Positions 36,585-45,410 of a stretch of DNA of 64,000 bases are shown here, piece by piece. How positions within the stretch are numbered: the first letter of the stretch is position 1; each line of letters begins with the position of its first letter. The notes beneath the pieces are model-generated. The model was not told the origin of the DNA. It searched no databases and was given only the letters and a program-made list of their open reading frames with translations. Location of the stretch: positions 1 to 64,000 of the forward strand of contig JAFYYH010000002.1 of assembly GCA_017557635.1 (NCBI GenBank). Direction: 5' to 3'. Both the position numbers and the translations under genes were made by a program. The DNA comes from Bacteroidaceae bacterium. GTDB taxonomy: Bacteria > Bacteroidota > Bacteroidia > Bacteroidales > Bacteroidaceae.

Positions 36585-37889
36585 TTATAAATTGGTTATG
36601 GTTTTAGTTAATCCTATGCTGTTGGAACCCTTGATAAGAATAGTCTTACCGGTTACCTTCTCTGTTTCAAGAGCCTTGTTCACCTCATCCACATCGGCAA
36701 ACAGACGGAATCCGCAGCCGTCGGCCGCCTTGGCGAATTCACTGCCCACCAGCCAGACCTGAGTGAATCCGTATCTCCGAATCTCCTCGACAATCTTCCT
36801 GTGCTCTGCATCCGATGCCTCTCCCAGTTCCCTCATGTCGCCTAAGATGAGCATCTTGTCCTGAGCCTTTATCATGCTGAAGTTCTCAAGTGCGGCAGCC
36901 ATGCTTGTGGGATTGGCGTTGTACGCATCAACCACCAGACGGTTACGCTCGGTCTCTGTCAGCTGTGAACGGTTGTTCTGGGGCATATAGTCTGCCACCG
37001 CATCCGATGCAGCCTGCTCCGTCACTCCGAACTTGAGGCCGATGGTTATGGCGGCAAGTGCATTGTCCACATTGTATGCGCCGATGAGACTGGTCTGGAC
37101 CGTGTGCCATTCACCCTTGCCGCTGCGCCAGCGGAACTTGACGTATGGATTGCACTCCAGCACCTCTCCCTCAACCAGCAGTCCCTCCTGACCGGGTTTG
37201 CCGTATTCTATGAGCGGTAATCCCGCGGCCATCTGCTGCAGGTGCTCATTGTCACGGTTCACGAATGCCGTTCCATTATGCTCACGCAGCCAGTCAAAAA
37301 GTTCACCCTTGGTGCGCTTTACACCTTCGAACGAGCCGAATCCAAGCAGATGCGCCTTACCCACGTTCGTTATCAGTCCGTAGTCGGGCTGGCTTACCTC
37401 TACCAGTTCCTTAATGTCACCGGGATGGCTCGCTCCCATCTCAATGATGGCATACTCATGCTCGGGACGCAGTCCGAATACAGTAAGCGGAACACCTATG
37501 GAATTGTTCAGGTTACCCTGAGTGCAAAGCACCTTGTAGGTTGAACTCATCACGGCATTGGTAAGCTCCTTGGTCGTGGTCTTGCCGTTCGTTCCGGTTA
37601 TGCCTATCACGGGAGTTCCAAGGGTACGTCTGTGAAGTGCAGCAACCTGCTGAAGGGTGCTGAGCACATTGTCCACAAGGATCATCCTGGAGTCCTGCGC
37701 GTCATAGAGATCCGCATTATCCATAACGGCGTAAGGGCAGCCCTGCTCCAACGCTCCGCGAACGAACTCATTTCCGTCAAAACGCTCCCCTTTCAGGGCA
37801 AAGAACATAAGTCCCGGTCCGCATTTGCGGCTGTCAGTGGTTACACCCGTACACTTCTGGAATTTGCTGTAAATCTCATTCACCGTCAT
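36585..37889 (-). CDS. murF: UDP-N-acetylmuramoyl-tripeptide-D-Ala-D-Ala ligase
   Basis: Adds D-Ala-D-Ala to the UDP-MurNAc tripeptide, the last cytoplasmic stem-peptide step. The 434 residues show TDSRKCGPGLMFFALKGERFDG near the start, the ATP loop VIGITGTNGKTTTKEL (about residue 98) and the C-terminal ligase domain with DAYNANPTSM. It starts the operon murF-SGNH hydrolase-folP-cdaA from -7 box TATTTTTG (37904-37897, minus). The window encodes a second MurF domain in murF-alr. Confidence 0.95.
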   Translation of the reverse strand: MTVNEIYSKFQKCTGVTTDSRKCGPGLMFFALKGERFDGNEFVRGALEQGCPYAVMDNADLYDAQDSRMILVDNVLSTLQQVAALHRRTLGTPVIGITGTNGKTTTKELTNAVMSSTYKVLCTQGNLNNSIGVPLTVFGLRPEHEYAIIEMGASHPGDIKELVEVSQPDYGLITNVGKAHLLGFGSFEGVKRTKGELFDWLREHNGTAFVNRDNEHLQQMAAGLPLIEYGKPGQEGLLVEGEVLECNPYVKFRWRSGKGEWHTVQTSLIGAYNVDNALAAITIGLKFGVTEQAASDAVADYMPQNNRSQLTETERNRLVVDAYNANPTSMAAALENFSMIKAQDKMLILGDMRELGEASDAEHRKIVEEIRRYGFTQVWLVGSEFAKAADGCGFRLFADVDEVNKALETEKVTGKTILIKGSNSIGLTKTITNL

Positions 37890-37896
37890 AGTACCG

Positions 37897-38050
37897 CAAA
37901 AATAGCAATTTTAGGCCATCTTATACCTTTGTTATCACATCTTTTGGTGACGATTATGTCCTTAAAACTCACAAAAAGCCGCAAAAAGTGCATTTCGAGC
38001 ACATTTTTTCGTGTTTTTTTTGCTGCTTTAACAAATGTTCCCTACTTTTG
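37897..38050. promoter_or_regulatory. Divergent promoters for murF (minus) and the barrel protein (plus)
   Basis: The 247-base gap holds TATTTTTG on the minus strand (37904-37897) just before murF. On the plus strand there is a textbook Bacteroidota promoter: -33 TTTG at 38019-38022, 20 bases, then -7 TACTTTTG at 38043-38050, which leaves a leader of about 80 bases for the gene at 38137. A second plus-strand TACCTTTG is at 37924-37931. A weak GTGC/GCAC hairpin near 37987-38003 is the only other structure seen. Confidence 0.65.
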
Positions 38051-38136
38051 GCGCAATCAAGGACTGAATAAAGGACTTTTTAAGGACAATTCAACAAATA
38101 AAAAGGATACAAACAATCAATCTTAATTACACAATT

Positions 38137-38700
38137 ATGAAAAAAGTATTATTCGTTATCGCAACTCTTGCACTCTGCATGTCTGCAAACGCTAAGTATT
38201 GGTTCAGCGGATCAATCGGATTTGACAACCTTTCACTTTACACAACTACCGACAAGGCTAAGACTCTTGATTTCTCACCTTCATTCGGTATGGCTCTTGA
38301 GAACAACATCGAACTCGGTCTCGGTCTGGGTATCGTAGATAACCACTACTACAGAAACAACAGCACATCTGTTCAGCAGGCATTCTCATTCAAGTTCGCT
38401 CCCTTCATCAGATGGACTTTCATTGAGGACGGCAACTTTGACATGTTCGTACAGGGCGGTTTCTCATATAAGGTAACTTCACCCAGCGGCTTCAACTTCT
38501 GGGAACTTGGCCTGAACGTATCACCCGGTGTTCGCTACCATCTGTCAGACCAGTGGTCAATCCAGGCTATGTGCAGAGGTTTCGAGTTCTCACACATGAG
38601 CGAGCCTGAGCAGCCCGGTTATCCCGCAGAGCTTTACAAGAACAAGCTGGGTCTGAACATCAACACCGCTATGGAGTTCGGTCTCGTATACGAGTTCTAA
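38137..38700 (+). CDS. Outer-membrane beta-barrel protein (OmpX-like size)
   Basis: A 187-residue exported protein with a cleavable signal MKKVLFVIATLALCMSANA. The mature part alternates hydrophobic and polar residues in about eight strands, with the closing strand AMEFGLVYEF ending in an aromatic as barrel proteins do. It resembles the small barrel proteins often annotated as outer membrane beta-barrel protein in Bacteroidota. A strong promoter, long leader and optimal codons suggest high expression. Function unknown. Confidence 0.8.
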   Translation: MKKVLFVIATLALCMSANAKYWFSGSIGFDNLSLYTTTDKAKTLDFSPSFGMALENNIELGLGLGIVDNHYYRNNSTSVQQAFSFKFAPFIRWTFIEDGNFDMFVQGGFSYKVTSPSGFNFWELGLNVSPGVRYHLSDQWSIQAMCRGFEFSHMSEPEQPGYPAELYKNKLGLNINTAMEFGLVYEF

Positions 38701-38715
38701 TCTAAACTCTCATAC

Positions 38716-38749
38716 AAAAAAAGGTGGCCTTTCGGTCACCTTTTTTTTG
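38716..38749. terminator. Bidirectional terminator between the barrel gene and tRNA-Leu
   Basis: Hairpin GGTGGCC-TTTC-GGTCACC (38723-38740, one G-T pair) flanked by seven A on the left and eight T on the right. It can end both the plus-strand barrel gene and the minus-strand tRNA. Confidence 0.85.
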
Positions 38750-38830
38750 TACAGACGGGGGGAATCGAACCCCCACATCAAAGATACTAGATCCTAAGTC
38801 TAGCGCGTCTACCAATTCCGCCACGTCTGC
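38750..38830 (-). tRNA. tRNA-Leu (anticodon TAG)
   Basis: Cloverleaf on the minus strand: acceptor GCAGACG (38830-38824) pairs with CGTCTGT ending in a G-U pair; anticodon arm CTAGA-CTTAGGA-TCTAG gives anticodon TAG; T arm GGGGG-TTCGATT-CCCCC. CCA is not encoded. Promoter TACTTTTG (38871-38864) with a TTTG 19 bases upstream; a GC-rich hairpin AGCGCG/CGCGCT (38837-38862) lies between promoter and mature 5' end. Confidence 0.93.
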
Positions 38831-38863
38831 AAGAAAAGCGCGCCCCATACCTGGAACGCGCTG

Positions 38864-38894
38864 CAAAAGTAACTCTTTTTACATTAAAATCAAA
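38864..38894 (-). promoter_or_regulatory. Promoter of tRNA-Leu
   Basis: Minus-strand -33 TTTG (38894-38891), 19-base spacer and -7 TACTTTTG (38871-38864). The same octamer precedes tRNA-Glu. Confidence 0.65.
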
Positions 38895-38898
38895 AGCG

Positions 38899-40611
38899 TC
38901 ATTTGATTTCCATGACGCTCTCCATACGGAGCATCAGAGCCGGACTGCGCAGTTCACGCAACCTTGCAATTGCAGGGAACATGTCGCTCAGCGAGGGCTG
39001 ATTCTCAACGCGGGTGGTCAGGTTCTCCTCAGGATCATCGGTATCACCGCCGGACAGCATCTTCAAGAATGAAACCTCCTTTACAACCGGGTAACGGCTC
39101 AACTGGTAATCCTTTTTCGTAAGACCCACCTTTGCTGCCGCATAGTTGATGGCATCCTGAAGTCCGCCTATCGTATCAACCAGACCGATGTTGAGGGCAT
39201 CGGCACCGGACCATACGCGACCCTGTCCGATTGCATCAACACTGTCCTTTGAGATACCGCGTCCTTTTGATACCAGGCTGGTGAAATCGTCATAGATTTT
39301 CTCAATCTGCTTCTGGACATAAGCAACCTCGGCGTCATCCAGTTTGCGCATTCCGTTCATCATATCGCTGTGTGACGACGAACCTACGCTCTCAATGTTC
39401 ACCTTGACGTTCTTGCGGATTGCGTTTCCTAAACTGGGAACCATACCGAATACGCCGATTGAACCGGTAATGGAGCTCTCATCAGAGAAGATGTAGTCTG
39501 ACTGGGCCGATATCCAATAACCGCCCGATGCGGCATAGTCGCCGTAACTTGCAATGACAGGCTTCTCGGCACGGAGCAGTTCCAGCTCATGTCTGATGGC
39601 CTCCGATGCCTGTGCGCTTCCGCCCGGAGAGTTTACGCGGAATACGACTGCCTTGACCTTCTTGTCCTCACGCACCTTGCGGATGGTGTTTGCAAGCTTT
39701 GAGCCCACGATATCGGCATCGGAACCGCTGTTTACAATCTCACCGTCAGCATAAATGACTGCTATCCTGTTCTTGCGGTTGCCCTTCTTTATCTTTGAAG
39801 CATACTTGCCGACCTTTACAAAACCCACCTCCTGGATTCTTCTGGCTCCGTTCAATTCACAGAGATACTTGTCAACCTCATCCTTGTACCATACTTCGTC
39901 AATGAGACCCTTCTGCTTGTACTCATCGGCATGGCACAACTCCAGATTTTCAACCCATCCGTTGAACTCCTCCTGGCTGAAACCGCGTGAAGCGGCAATC
40001 TGCCTTGACATGGTGTTCCAGAGTGAGTTGATCAGAACCTCATTCTGAAGACGGTTCTCAGGGCTGGCCGTGCTGCGTACGAACATCTCGCCAGCAGCCT
40101 TGTACTTTCCGTGACGAATCAGCTGAACGTCAACGCCAAGGGCATCAAGCAGATCCTTGATGAATATCATCTGTGAGCCCACACCGGTAATCATGCTCTC
40201 CGATGCCGGATCAAGTATGATCTTATCGGCCACCGATGCCAGATAGTAGGATGCATTGCTGAAGTTCTCGCAGTAGGCTATGACGGGTTTGCCTGATTTC
40301 TTGAAACGCTCCAGGGCGGCACGGATCTCCTCCACCTGTGACAGTCCGGCCGATATGTTCTCAGGAGTCATATAGATCATGCCGATATTCTTGTCCTCGG
40401 CAGCAGCTTCGATGGCCTGCAGATATGTGAGCAGAGTAACGGAACTGGGTGTTCCCTGGACAATGGACGTGATATCAAATGATGAACCGCCGGTTTTACG
40501 CTCCGCGATGGGATTCTTGAAATCCATCTTAAGGACCTTAGCTCTACCGGCAAATGCCATCATAGGCACCATGGCCAAGATGGCAAGCACAAACAATCCT
40601 GTTCTTTTCAT
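38899..40611 (-). CDS. sppA: Signal peptide peptidase SppA, long (67K) type
   Basis: Membrane-anchored serine protease digesting cleaved signal peptides. The 570 residues contain an N-terminal anchor (MKRTGLFVLAILAMVPMMAF), a degenerate first half with the general-base Lys region RHGKYKAAGE (near 190) and the second half with the nucleophile Ser in YAASGGYWISAQ (near 370) and SITGSIGVFG. This tandem-domain form is the E. coli-like version. I used ATG at 40611, five bases after the S41 stop codon; a TTG further up would overlap that gene. Last of parC-DUF3316-S41-sppA. Confidence 0.93.
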   Translation of the reverse strand: MKRTGLFVLAILAMVPMMAFAGRAKVLKMDFKNPIAERKTGGSSFDITSIVQGTPSSVTLLTYLQAIEAAAEDKNIGMIYMTPENISAGLSQVEEIRAALERFKKSGKPVIAYCENFSNASYYLASVADKIILDPASESMITGVGSQMIFIKDLLDALGVDVQLIRHGKYKAAGEMFVRSTASPENRLQNEVLINSLWNTMSRQIAASRGFSQEEFNGWVENLELCHADEYKQKGLIDEVWYKDEVDKYLCELNGARRIQEVGFVKVGKYASKIKKGNRKNRIAVIYADGEIVNSGSDADIVGSKLANTIRKVREDKKVKAVVFRVNSPGGSAQASEAIRHELELLRAEKPVIASYGDYAASGGYWISAQSDYIFSDESSITGSIGVFGMVPSLGNAIRKNVKVNIESVGSSSHSDMMNGMRKLDDAEVAYVQKQIEKIYDDFTSLVSKGRGISKDSVDAIGQGRVWSGADALNIGLVDTIGGLQDAINYAAAKVGLTKKDYQLSRYPVVKEVSFLKMLSGGDTDDPEENLTTRVENQPSLSDMFPAIARLRELRSPALMLRMESVMEIK

Positions 40612-40616
40612 ATATG

Positions 40617-41678
40617 TCAAAAGTTTACCAATTTATCATTGATGAATGCGCAGGCACTCTCGATATATGTGTCTACGCCTGCCTGAATATCCTCATCCTT
40701 CATATCCAGGCGGATATCCGGGGCAACGCCGAATTCCACATGATTCATATCGGCGTCGAACATGGGGGCCGATGAGAACCTGACCACCCATCCGTTGGGA
40801 AGTTCCGATGACATGGGCATACCGCCTCCGCCGCCCGTGGTATCACCCATAAGCGTTACGTTCTCAAGCGGTTTCATTATGCAGGCAAAATCATTGGCGC
40901 TGCTGAAACTGCCGCGGTTTGTCAGCACGACCACAGGCTTTATCCATCTCAGGTCATACTCAGCAGGACTCAGCTCATCCCTGTACAACTTGGAGAAATC
41001 ATTATGACCGGGACCGCTCTTGTAGCAGGTGTAACTCACCGTCACCTTCTTCTCGGTAAAGCGTGATGCCAGTGACTCCGATGCCGAAAGCTTGCCGCCG
41101 CCGTTGTCGCGTATGTCAATTATCAGGCCGTTGCAGAGAGCCATAGTGTTCAACATGACATTCAGTCTGCCGTCAGACATGGTTTCCTCAAAACTCTCAA
41201 CCACCAGATAACCTATGTTATTTTCAAGTATACGGTAATTATATCCGTTTCCTCCCATTATGTAGTCATTTCCAAGGTATTTGTTCTGAAGGTCCTTGGA
41301 GAAGTTGGCCGGATAGTCAGTCTTCCAACTCCAGTTGCGGCCGTAGTCATAGGCACTTGTCAGGTTGACATGACCGTCACGCAGCTCACCTATCATCTTG
41401 CAGAGCACCTCGAACAGAGCCCTGTCTGACATATCGTCCGATATGCTCGCGGCATACCTTGTCTTGACCTCATTCCAGTCAACACCCAGTTTCTCCTTCT
41501 TAAGGTCAAAGTAACAGTAGTGCTCATCCATTATGGTCCAAAGTGCCATGAAGTTTCCCTTCGGAGTATCGGAGTATTCACCGTTCCTGACCTCCTCTTC
41601 CATAGCGCAGGAGAGCGGAAGCAATGCCGTTACAAGCACCGCCAGCACAGAAACAAACTTTAACCGTATCCTGTTCAT
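40617..41678 (-). CDS. S41 (C-terminal processing type) peptidase lipoprotein
   Basis: A 353-residue envelope protein. Signal MNRIRLKFVSVLAVL ends in a lipobox LPLSC. The tail-specific protease core has GLIIDIRDNGGG (near 190) and the nucleophile Ser in TNRGSFSSANDFA (near 255), with GDTTGGGGGMP after it. No PDZ domain is obvious. ATG at 41678 overlaps the DUF3316 stop codon (ATGA); ATG nine bases earlier is possible. It probably trims peptides in the periplasm; substrate unknown. Confidence 0.86.
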   Translation of the reverse strand: MNRIRLKFVSVLAVLVTALLPLSCAMEEEVRNGEYSDTPKGNFMALWTIMDEHYCYFDLKKEKLGVDWNEVKTRYAASISDDMSDRALFEVLCKMIGELRDGHVNLTSAYDYGRNWSWKTDYPANFSKDLQNKYLGNDYIMGGNGYNYRILENNIGYLVVESFEETMSDGRLNVMLNTMALCNGLIIDIRDNGGGKLSASESLASRFTEKKVTVSYTCYKSGPGHNDFSKLYRDELSPAEYDLRWIKPVVVLTNRGSFSSANDFACIMKPLENVTLMGDTTGGGGGMPMSSELPNGWVVRFSSAPMFDADMNHVEFGVAPDIRLDMKDEDIQAGVDTYIESACAFINDKLVNF

Positions 41679-42523
41679 CTGTCCCATTTTTTACTCTGAT
41701 ACCTGGTGGCAAAACCAACGGTAAACATGGTGTCGAAAAGCATATGCGTATGACCTCCCAGATAATTTCTGAGTCCATCAACCGTAACACCTATCCTCAA
41801 TCGGCTTTCCTTAATCGGCAGGACCAATGCCATCTGCTGAGTTAAGGCTCTGTTGTTGAACGGAGATATGAAGTGAAGATTCCTGCCGTAGCCGCCGTAC
41901 CTGTAGATATAGTAATAGGGCTGGTCATAGTCAGGAGCAAAACTCAATCCGGCTAGCGGAACATAGAGGGTGGCCTGGAATGCCATGTCATATCCGAAAT
42001 AACTGAATCGGAACGTGTTGTCAACACAGATACCGCCGCCCACATAACCCTCGTAATTGACGGGATTGTTAGAATTCTGCTGATTATAGAGGATACCCAG
42101 ATCACACATCACGGCCGGACCAACCAGTAAGTCATACTTGCTGTATTTGAGTGCATGCCACATGAAACCGACGTATTCGTGACCCCAGAACGCCATGGTT
42201 CTGCCTCCGTTGCGAGGGTTCTTCATAATGCTGAAACAGACATTGGAGTGCGTACGGCCCTGCGAGAACAGTCTGTATGGTGCAAAGCCCGTCCAACCGT
42301 CACTCTCAAGACCGTATGTATTACCCATGTATGTCGATCCGGACAGGTAAGTGTCGCGTGCCTTGGTGGTACCAAACTCAATTGAGGTAATCCTTATGGT
42401 TTCCGTGTACTGCGGCATATTGAATACATTCCGCTGGGCCGGAGCCTGCAGAGGGAAGGATACCACAAGTACTGCAAGAAGTACCGATGACAACCTCCTA
42501 GAACAGCGAGAGCTGTCCGTCAT
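41675..42523 (-). CDS. DUF3316-like envelope protein
   Basis: An exported protein of about 282 residues, signal roughly RRLSSVLLAVLVVSFPLQAPAQ. The mature region has DTYLSGSTYMGNTYGLE and many aromatic-rich strands (FWGHEYVGFMWHALKYSKYD), as in DUF3316 proteins of Bacteroidota, which look like outer-membrane barrels. The start is uncertain: ATG at 42523 overlaps parC by 26 bases; a start at 42589 would overlap by 92 bases with an odd Arg/Met-rich leader. The role is unknown. Confidence 0.72.
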   Translation of the reverse strand: MTDSSRCSRRLSSVLLAVLVVSFPLQAPAQRNVFNMPQYTETIRITSIEFGTTKARDTYLSGSTYMGNTYGLESDGWTGFAPYRLFSQGRTHSNVCFSIMKNPRNGGRTMAFWGHEYVGFMWHALKYSKYDLLVGPAVMCDLGILYNQQNSNNPVNYEGYVGGGICVDNTFRFSYFGYDMAFQATLYVPLAGLSFAPDYDQPYYYIYRYGGYGRNLHFISPFNNRALTQQMALVLPIKESRLRIGVTVDGLRNYLGGHTHMLFDTMFTVGFATRYQSKKWDR

Positions 42524-45191
42524 CACCCTTTTCTGTATTCTCATCATCCGTCTGTACGGAATTGTCATTTTCATCCGAATCGGCCTCAACCGGTTCAGGT
42601 TCGGGCTCGGGTTCCGGCATACGCAGCGGCACTAGCTCCTCAACATCCTTCACGTTGAATGCGGTAACCCTGCGTCCGCGTGCCTTTACGCCCTTGACAC
42701 CAACAAAGCTGTCGGCATCAATCTCCATCGGCTCACGGAAACTGTCCGCTCCGCCCAGTGTAACCAGAAGACGCGGATAAACGGTATCTGTCAACAGCAC
42801 GAGACGACTCTCTTTCTCCTCGCCCAGAATATTGATGCGTTTGGCCGAAGGATCCAGGTTGAATCTCTTCAGGTAGAGGAAACCCTTCTGTGAGGCATCG
42901 AACAGAACCGCAGTCCATACCTTGCCCGGGTTGTATTTCTCAATGCGCAGCAGCCCCGGATCAAAGTGACAGTTGGCATCGGGCGCGGTGGTGTAGTACT
43001 CACCGTCGGCATTGATGACCAGCAGCAGGTCGTCGCTGTCGAACTCACCCAGGAAATCGCCGTGTCCGTCAAAGTCAAGACGCAGGATATCCTTATCGAA
43101 CCAAACCTTGCGGCCGCCCAAGGTAGATGAACCCAGAGACTTTAGTCCGATAGTCTTGACCTCGTTACGGGTCAGCAGGTTACCCATTGACTGGCGTCCC
43201 TTGATCATAAGCTCGCTGAAGTCCTTGTCGAATACCGGCTTCTTGAGTTTGGGATTGGGTTTGAGCGTAACCTTGATAACCTCGGCCTCACCGTTATGGT
43301 TGGCGCTGAAGTACATTATCTTGGAGCCTGCCTTACCCTGTGTCAGGTCATACTCCTTGTCACGGGTCAGACCGGTGGCGGCAAAACGCTTCATGAAGTA
43401 AGCGCCGTTGCGGCCGTCGCGGTAAACCACGTTGTATATGGTACGCTTGTCGTTCTTCTTGAACACGTCAAGATAGAGCACGTTCTGTCCAACGAACAGT
43501 TTATCGGCCACCTTGACAACCTTGTATCGGCCGTCCTTGTAGAACAGGATGATGTCATCCAGGTCAGAGCAGTTGCAGACAAACTCATCCTTCTTGAGTT
43601 CCATGCCGATGAATCCGTCGGCGCGGTTGATGTAGAGTTTCTGGTTGGCCTCGACAACCTTGGTGGCCACGATGGTGTCAAAGTTCTTGATCTCGGTCTT
43701 GCGCTCGTACTGCGCTCCGTACTTCTCCTTGAGCATGTTGAACCAGCGGATGGTCACGTTCACCATGTTGGCCAGGTCCTTGTCGATACGGGCTATGTCG
43801 GCCTTCATCTTGGCAATCAGCTCCTCGGCCTTCTCCTTGTTGAACTTGAGGATGCGGGCCATCTTTATCTCCATCAGCTTGAGGATATCCTCCTTGGTCA
43901 CCTCGCGAATCATCTGCGGGTAGTATGGAGTCAGGCGGTCATCGATATGCTCGCAGGCTGCATCCATATTGGGAGCCTCTTCAAATTCGCGGTCCTTATA
44001 GATACGCTCCTCGATGAAGATCTTCTCCAGTGAGGCAAAGTGCAGCTGCTCCATGATCTCGTTACGCTCAATCTCCAGTTCGCGGCGCAGCAGTTCCTTG
44101 GTGTTGTCAACCGATTTGCGAAGCACGTCGCTTACCGTGAGGAAGTGAGGCTTGTTCTCATCAATCACGCAGCAGTTGGGCGATATGCTCACCTCGCAGT
44201 TGGTGAATGCATAAAGTGCGTCAATGGTCTTGTCCGATGACACACCGGGAGCGAGTGAAATGCGTATCTCAACCTTGTCGGCCGTAAGGTTCTCAACCTT
44301 GCGGATCTTTATCTTTCCCTTCTCGCCTGCCTTGACGATTGACTCGCACAGCGTCATCACGTTCTCACCGAACGGAATCTCGTTGATGACCAGCGTCTTG
44401 TTGTCAGCTTCTTTCGTAATCTTGGCGCGTATGCGTACCATACCGCCGCGCTCACCGTCATTGTAACGGGATACGTCTATTGCACCGCCTGTCTGGAAAT
44501 CGGGATAGAGGTGGAACTCCTCCTTCCTCAAGTATGACACGGCAGCGTCGCAGAGTTCGTTGAAGTTATGCGGAAGTATCTTACAGGACAATCCTACGGC
44601 GATTCCCTCGGCTCCCTGAGCCAAAAGCAGCGGGAACTTGACAGGCAGCGTGACCGGCTCCTTGTTACGGCCGTCATAAGATGCCTTCCATTCCGTAGTC
44701 TTGGGATTGAACAGTGTCTCCAGAGCGAACTTGGAGAGACGGGCCTCAATGTAACGGGGTGCAGCGGCGCGGTGACCTGTAAGGATATTTCCCCAGTTAC
44801 CCTGACATTCTATAAGCAGGTCCTTCTGACCCATCTGAACCAGGGCGTCACCAATTGAGGCGTCACCGTGAGGATGGAACTGCATAGTGTGACCCACAAT
44901 GTTGGCCACCTTGTTGAAACGGCCGTCATCCAGACGTTTCATGGAGTGCAGGATACGTCTCTGAACCGGTTTGAGTCCGTCCACGAAATGAGGCACGGCA
45001 CGTTCCAGAATAACGTAAGACGCATAGTCCAGGAACCAGCCCTGGTACATTCCGGAAAGCTGGTGGCGTATCATTCCGTTGTCATCCGTCACCGGATGAT
45101 ACGAAGAGTGTCCGGCATCCTGTCCTTCATCGGTCGCGTTCTCCTCCGGCTCGCGGAGTTCCTCATCCATTTCCTCTATTTCGTCGCTCAT
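42498..45191 (-). CDS. parC: DNA topoisomerase IV subunit A
   Basis: Breaks and rejoins DNA strands in decatenation. The 897-residue protein has an acidic N-terminal extension, then the GyrA/ParC core: LKPVQRRILHSM, the quinolone-determining region HPHGDASIGDALVQMGQ, and the catalytic Tyr in AAAPRYIEARLS; a beta-pinwheel-like C-terminal part and an acidic tail rich in Glu-Pro follow. Its parE partner is not in the window; the gyrB at 55084 belongs to gyrase. First gene of a four-gene operon. Confidence 0.92.
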   Translation of the reverse strand: MSDEIEEMDEELREPEENATDEGQDAGHSSYHPVTDDNGMIRHQLSGMYQGWFLDYASYVILERAVPHFVDGLKPVQRRILHSMKRLDDGRFNKVANIVGHTMQFHPHGDASIGDALVQMGQKDLLIECQGNWGNILTGHRAAAPRYIEARLSKFALETLFNPKTTEWKASYDGRNKEPVTLPVKFPLLLAQGAEGIAVGLSCKILPHNFNELCDAAVSYLRKEEFHLYPDFQTGGAIDVSRYNDGERGGMVRIRAKITKEADNKTLVINEIPFGENVMTLCESIVKAGEKGKIKIRKVENLTADKVEIRISLAPGVSSDKTIDALYAFTNCEVSISPNCCVIDENKPHFLTVSDVLRKSVDNTKELLRRELEIERNEIMEQLHFASLEKIFIEERIYKDREFEEAPNMDAACEHIDDRLTPYYPQMIREVTKEDILKLMEIKMARILKFNKEKAEELIAKMKADIARIDKDLANMVNVTIRWFNMLKEKYGAQYERKTEIKNFDTIVATKVVEANQKLYINRADGFIGMELKKDEFVCNCSDLDDIILFYKDGRYKVVKVADKLFVGQNVLYLDVFKKNDKRTIYNVVYRDGRNGAYFMKRFAATGLTRDKEYDLTQGKAGSKIMYFSANHNGEAEVIKVTLKPNPKLKKPVFDKDFSELMIKGRQSMGNLLTRNEVKTIGLKSLGSSTLGGRKVWFDKDILRLDFDGHGDFLGEFDSDDLLLVINADGEYYTTAPDANCHFDPGLLRIEKYNPGKVWTAVLFDASQKGFLYLKRFNLDPSAKRINILGEEKESRLVLLTDTVYPRLLVTLGGADSFREPMEIDADSFVGVKGVKARGRRVTAFNVKDVEELVPLRMPEPEPEPEPVEADSDENDNSVQTDDENTEKGDDGQLSLF

Positions 45192-45376
45192 TTTTAAAAA
45201 ACTTTGGACGCGAAATTACTGCTTTTCAACGACAATTCCCAATTCCACAGGCCCAACTTGCCCCATTTCGGCCGTCAACTTTTCAACAATTTTCGTAAAT
45301 TATGCAAGCTTCATCCAAATGGCTCATTATTACCTTTTTTAAGATTGCCGAACCCCCTTTGTATTAAATAAAAGAG

Positions 45377-45384
45377 TACCTTTG
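45377..45384 (+). promoter_or_regulatory. -7 box for glycyl-tRNA synthetase
   Basis: TACCTTTG, 26 bases before the ATG at 45411, with a TTTG at 45358-45361 at a short 15-base spacing. The rest of the 219-base gap to parC is AT-rich; a weak TAATTTCG on the minus strand (45218-45211) may serve parC. Confidence 0.5.
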
Positions 45385-45410
45385 CGAAAATTTTCGGAAA
45401 AAAGCTGATT

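Noticed and set aside
37632..38126. 164-codon plus-strand ORF from murF into the intergenic region
   Set aside because: Mostly antisense to murF; the rest covers two promoters; no conserved features.
38724..38906. Short plus-strand ORF over the tRNA-Leu gene
   Set aside because: It is the reverse translation of the tRNA (peptide GGNRTPTSKILDPKSS type), a well-known false ORF.
43296..44033. 245-codon plus-strand ORF inside parC
   Set aside because: Antisense shadow, Leu/Val/His-rich as expected for the complement of parC codons.
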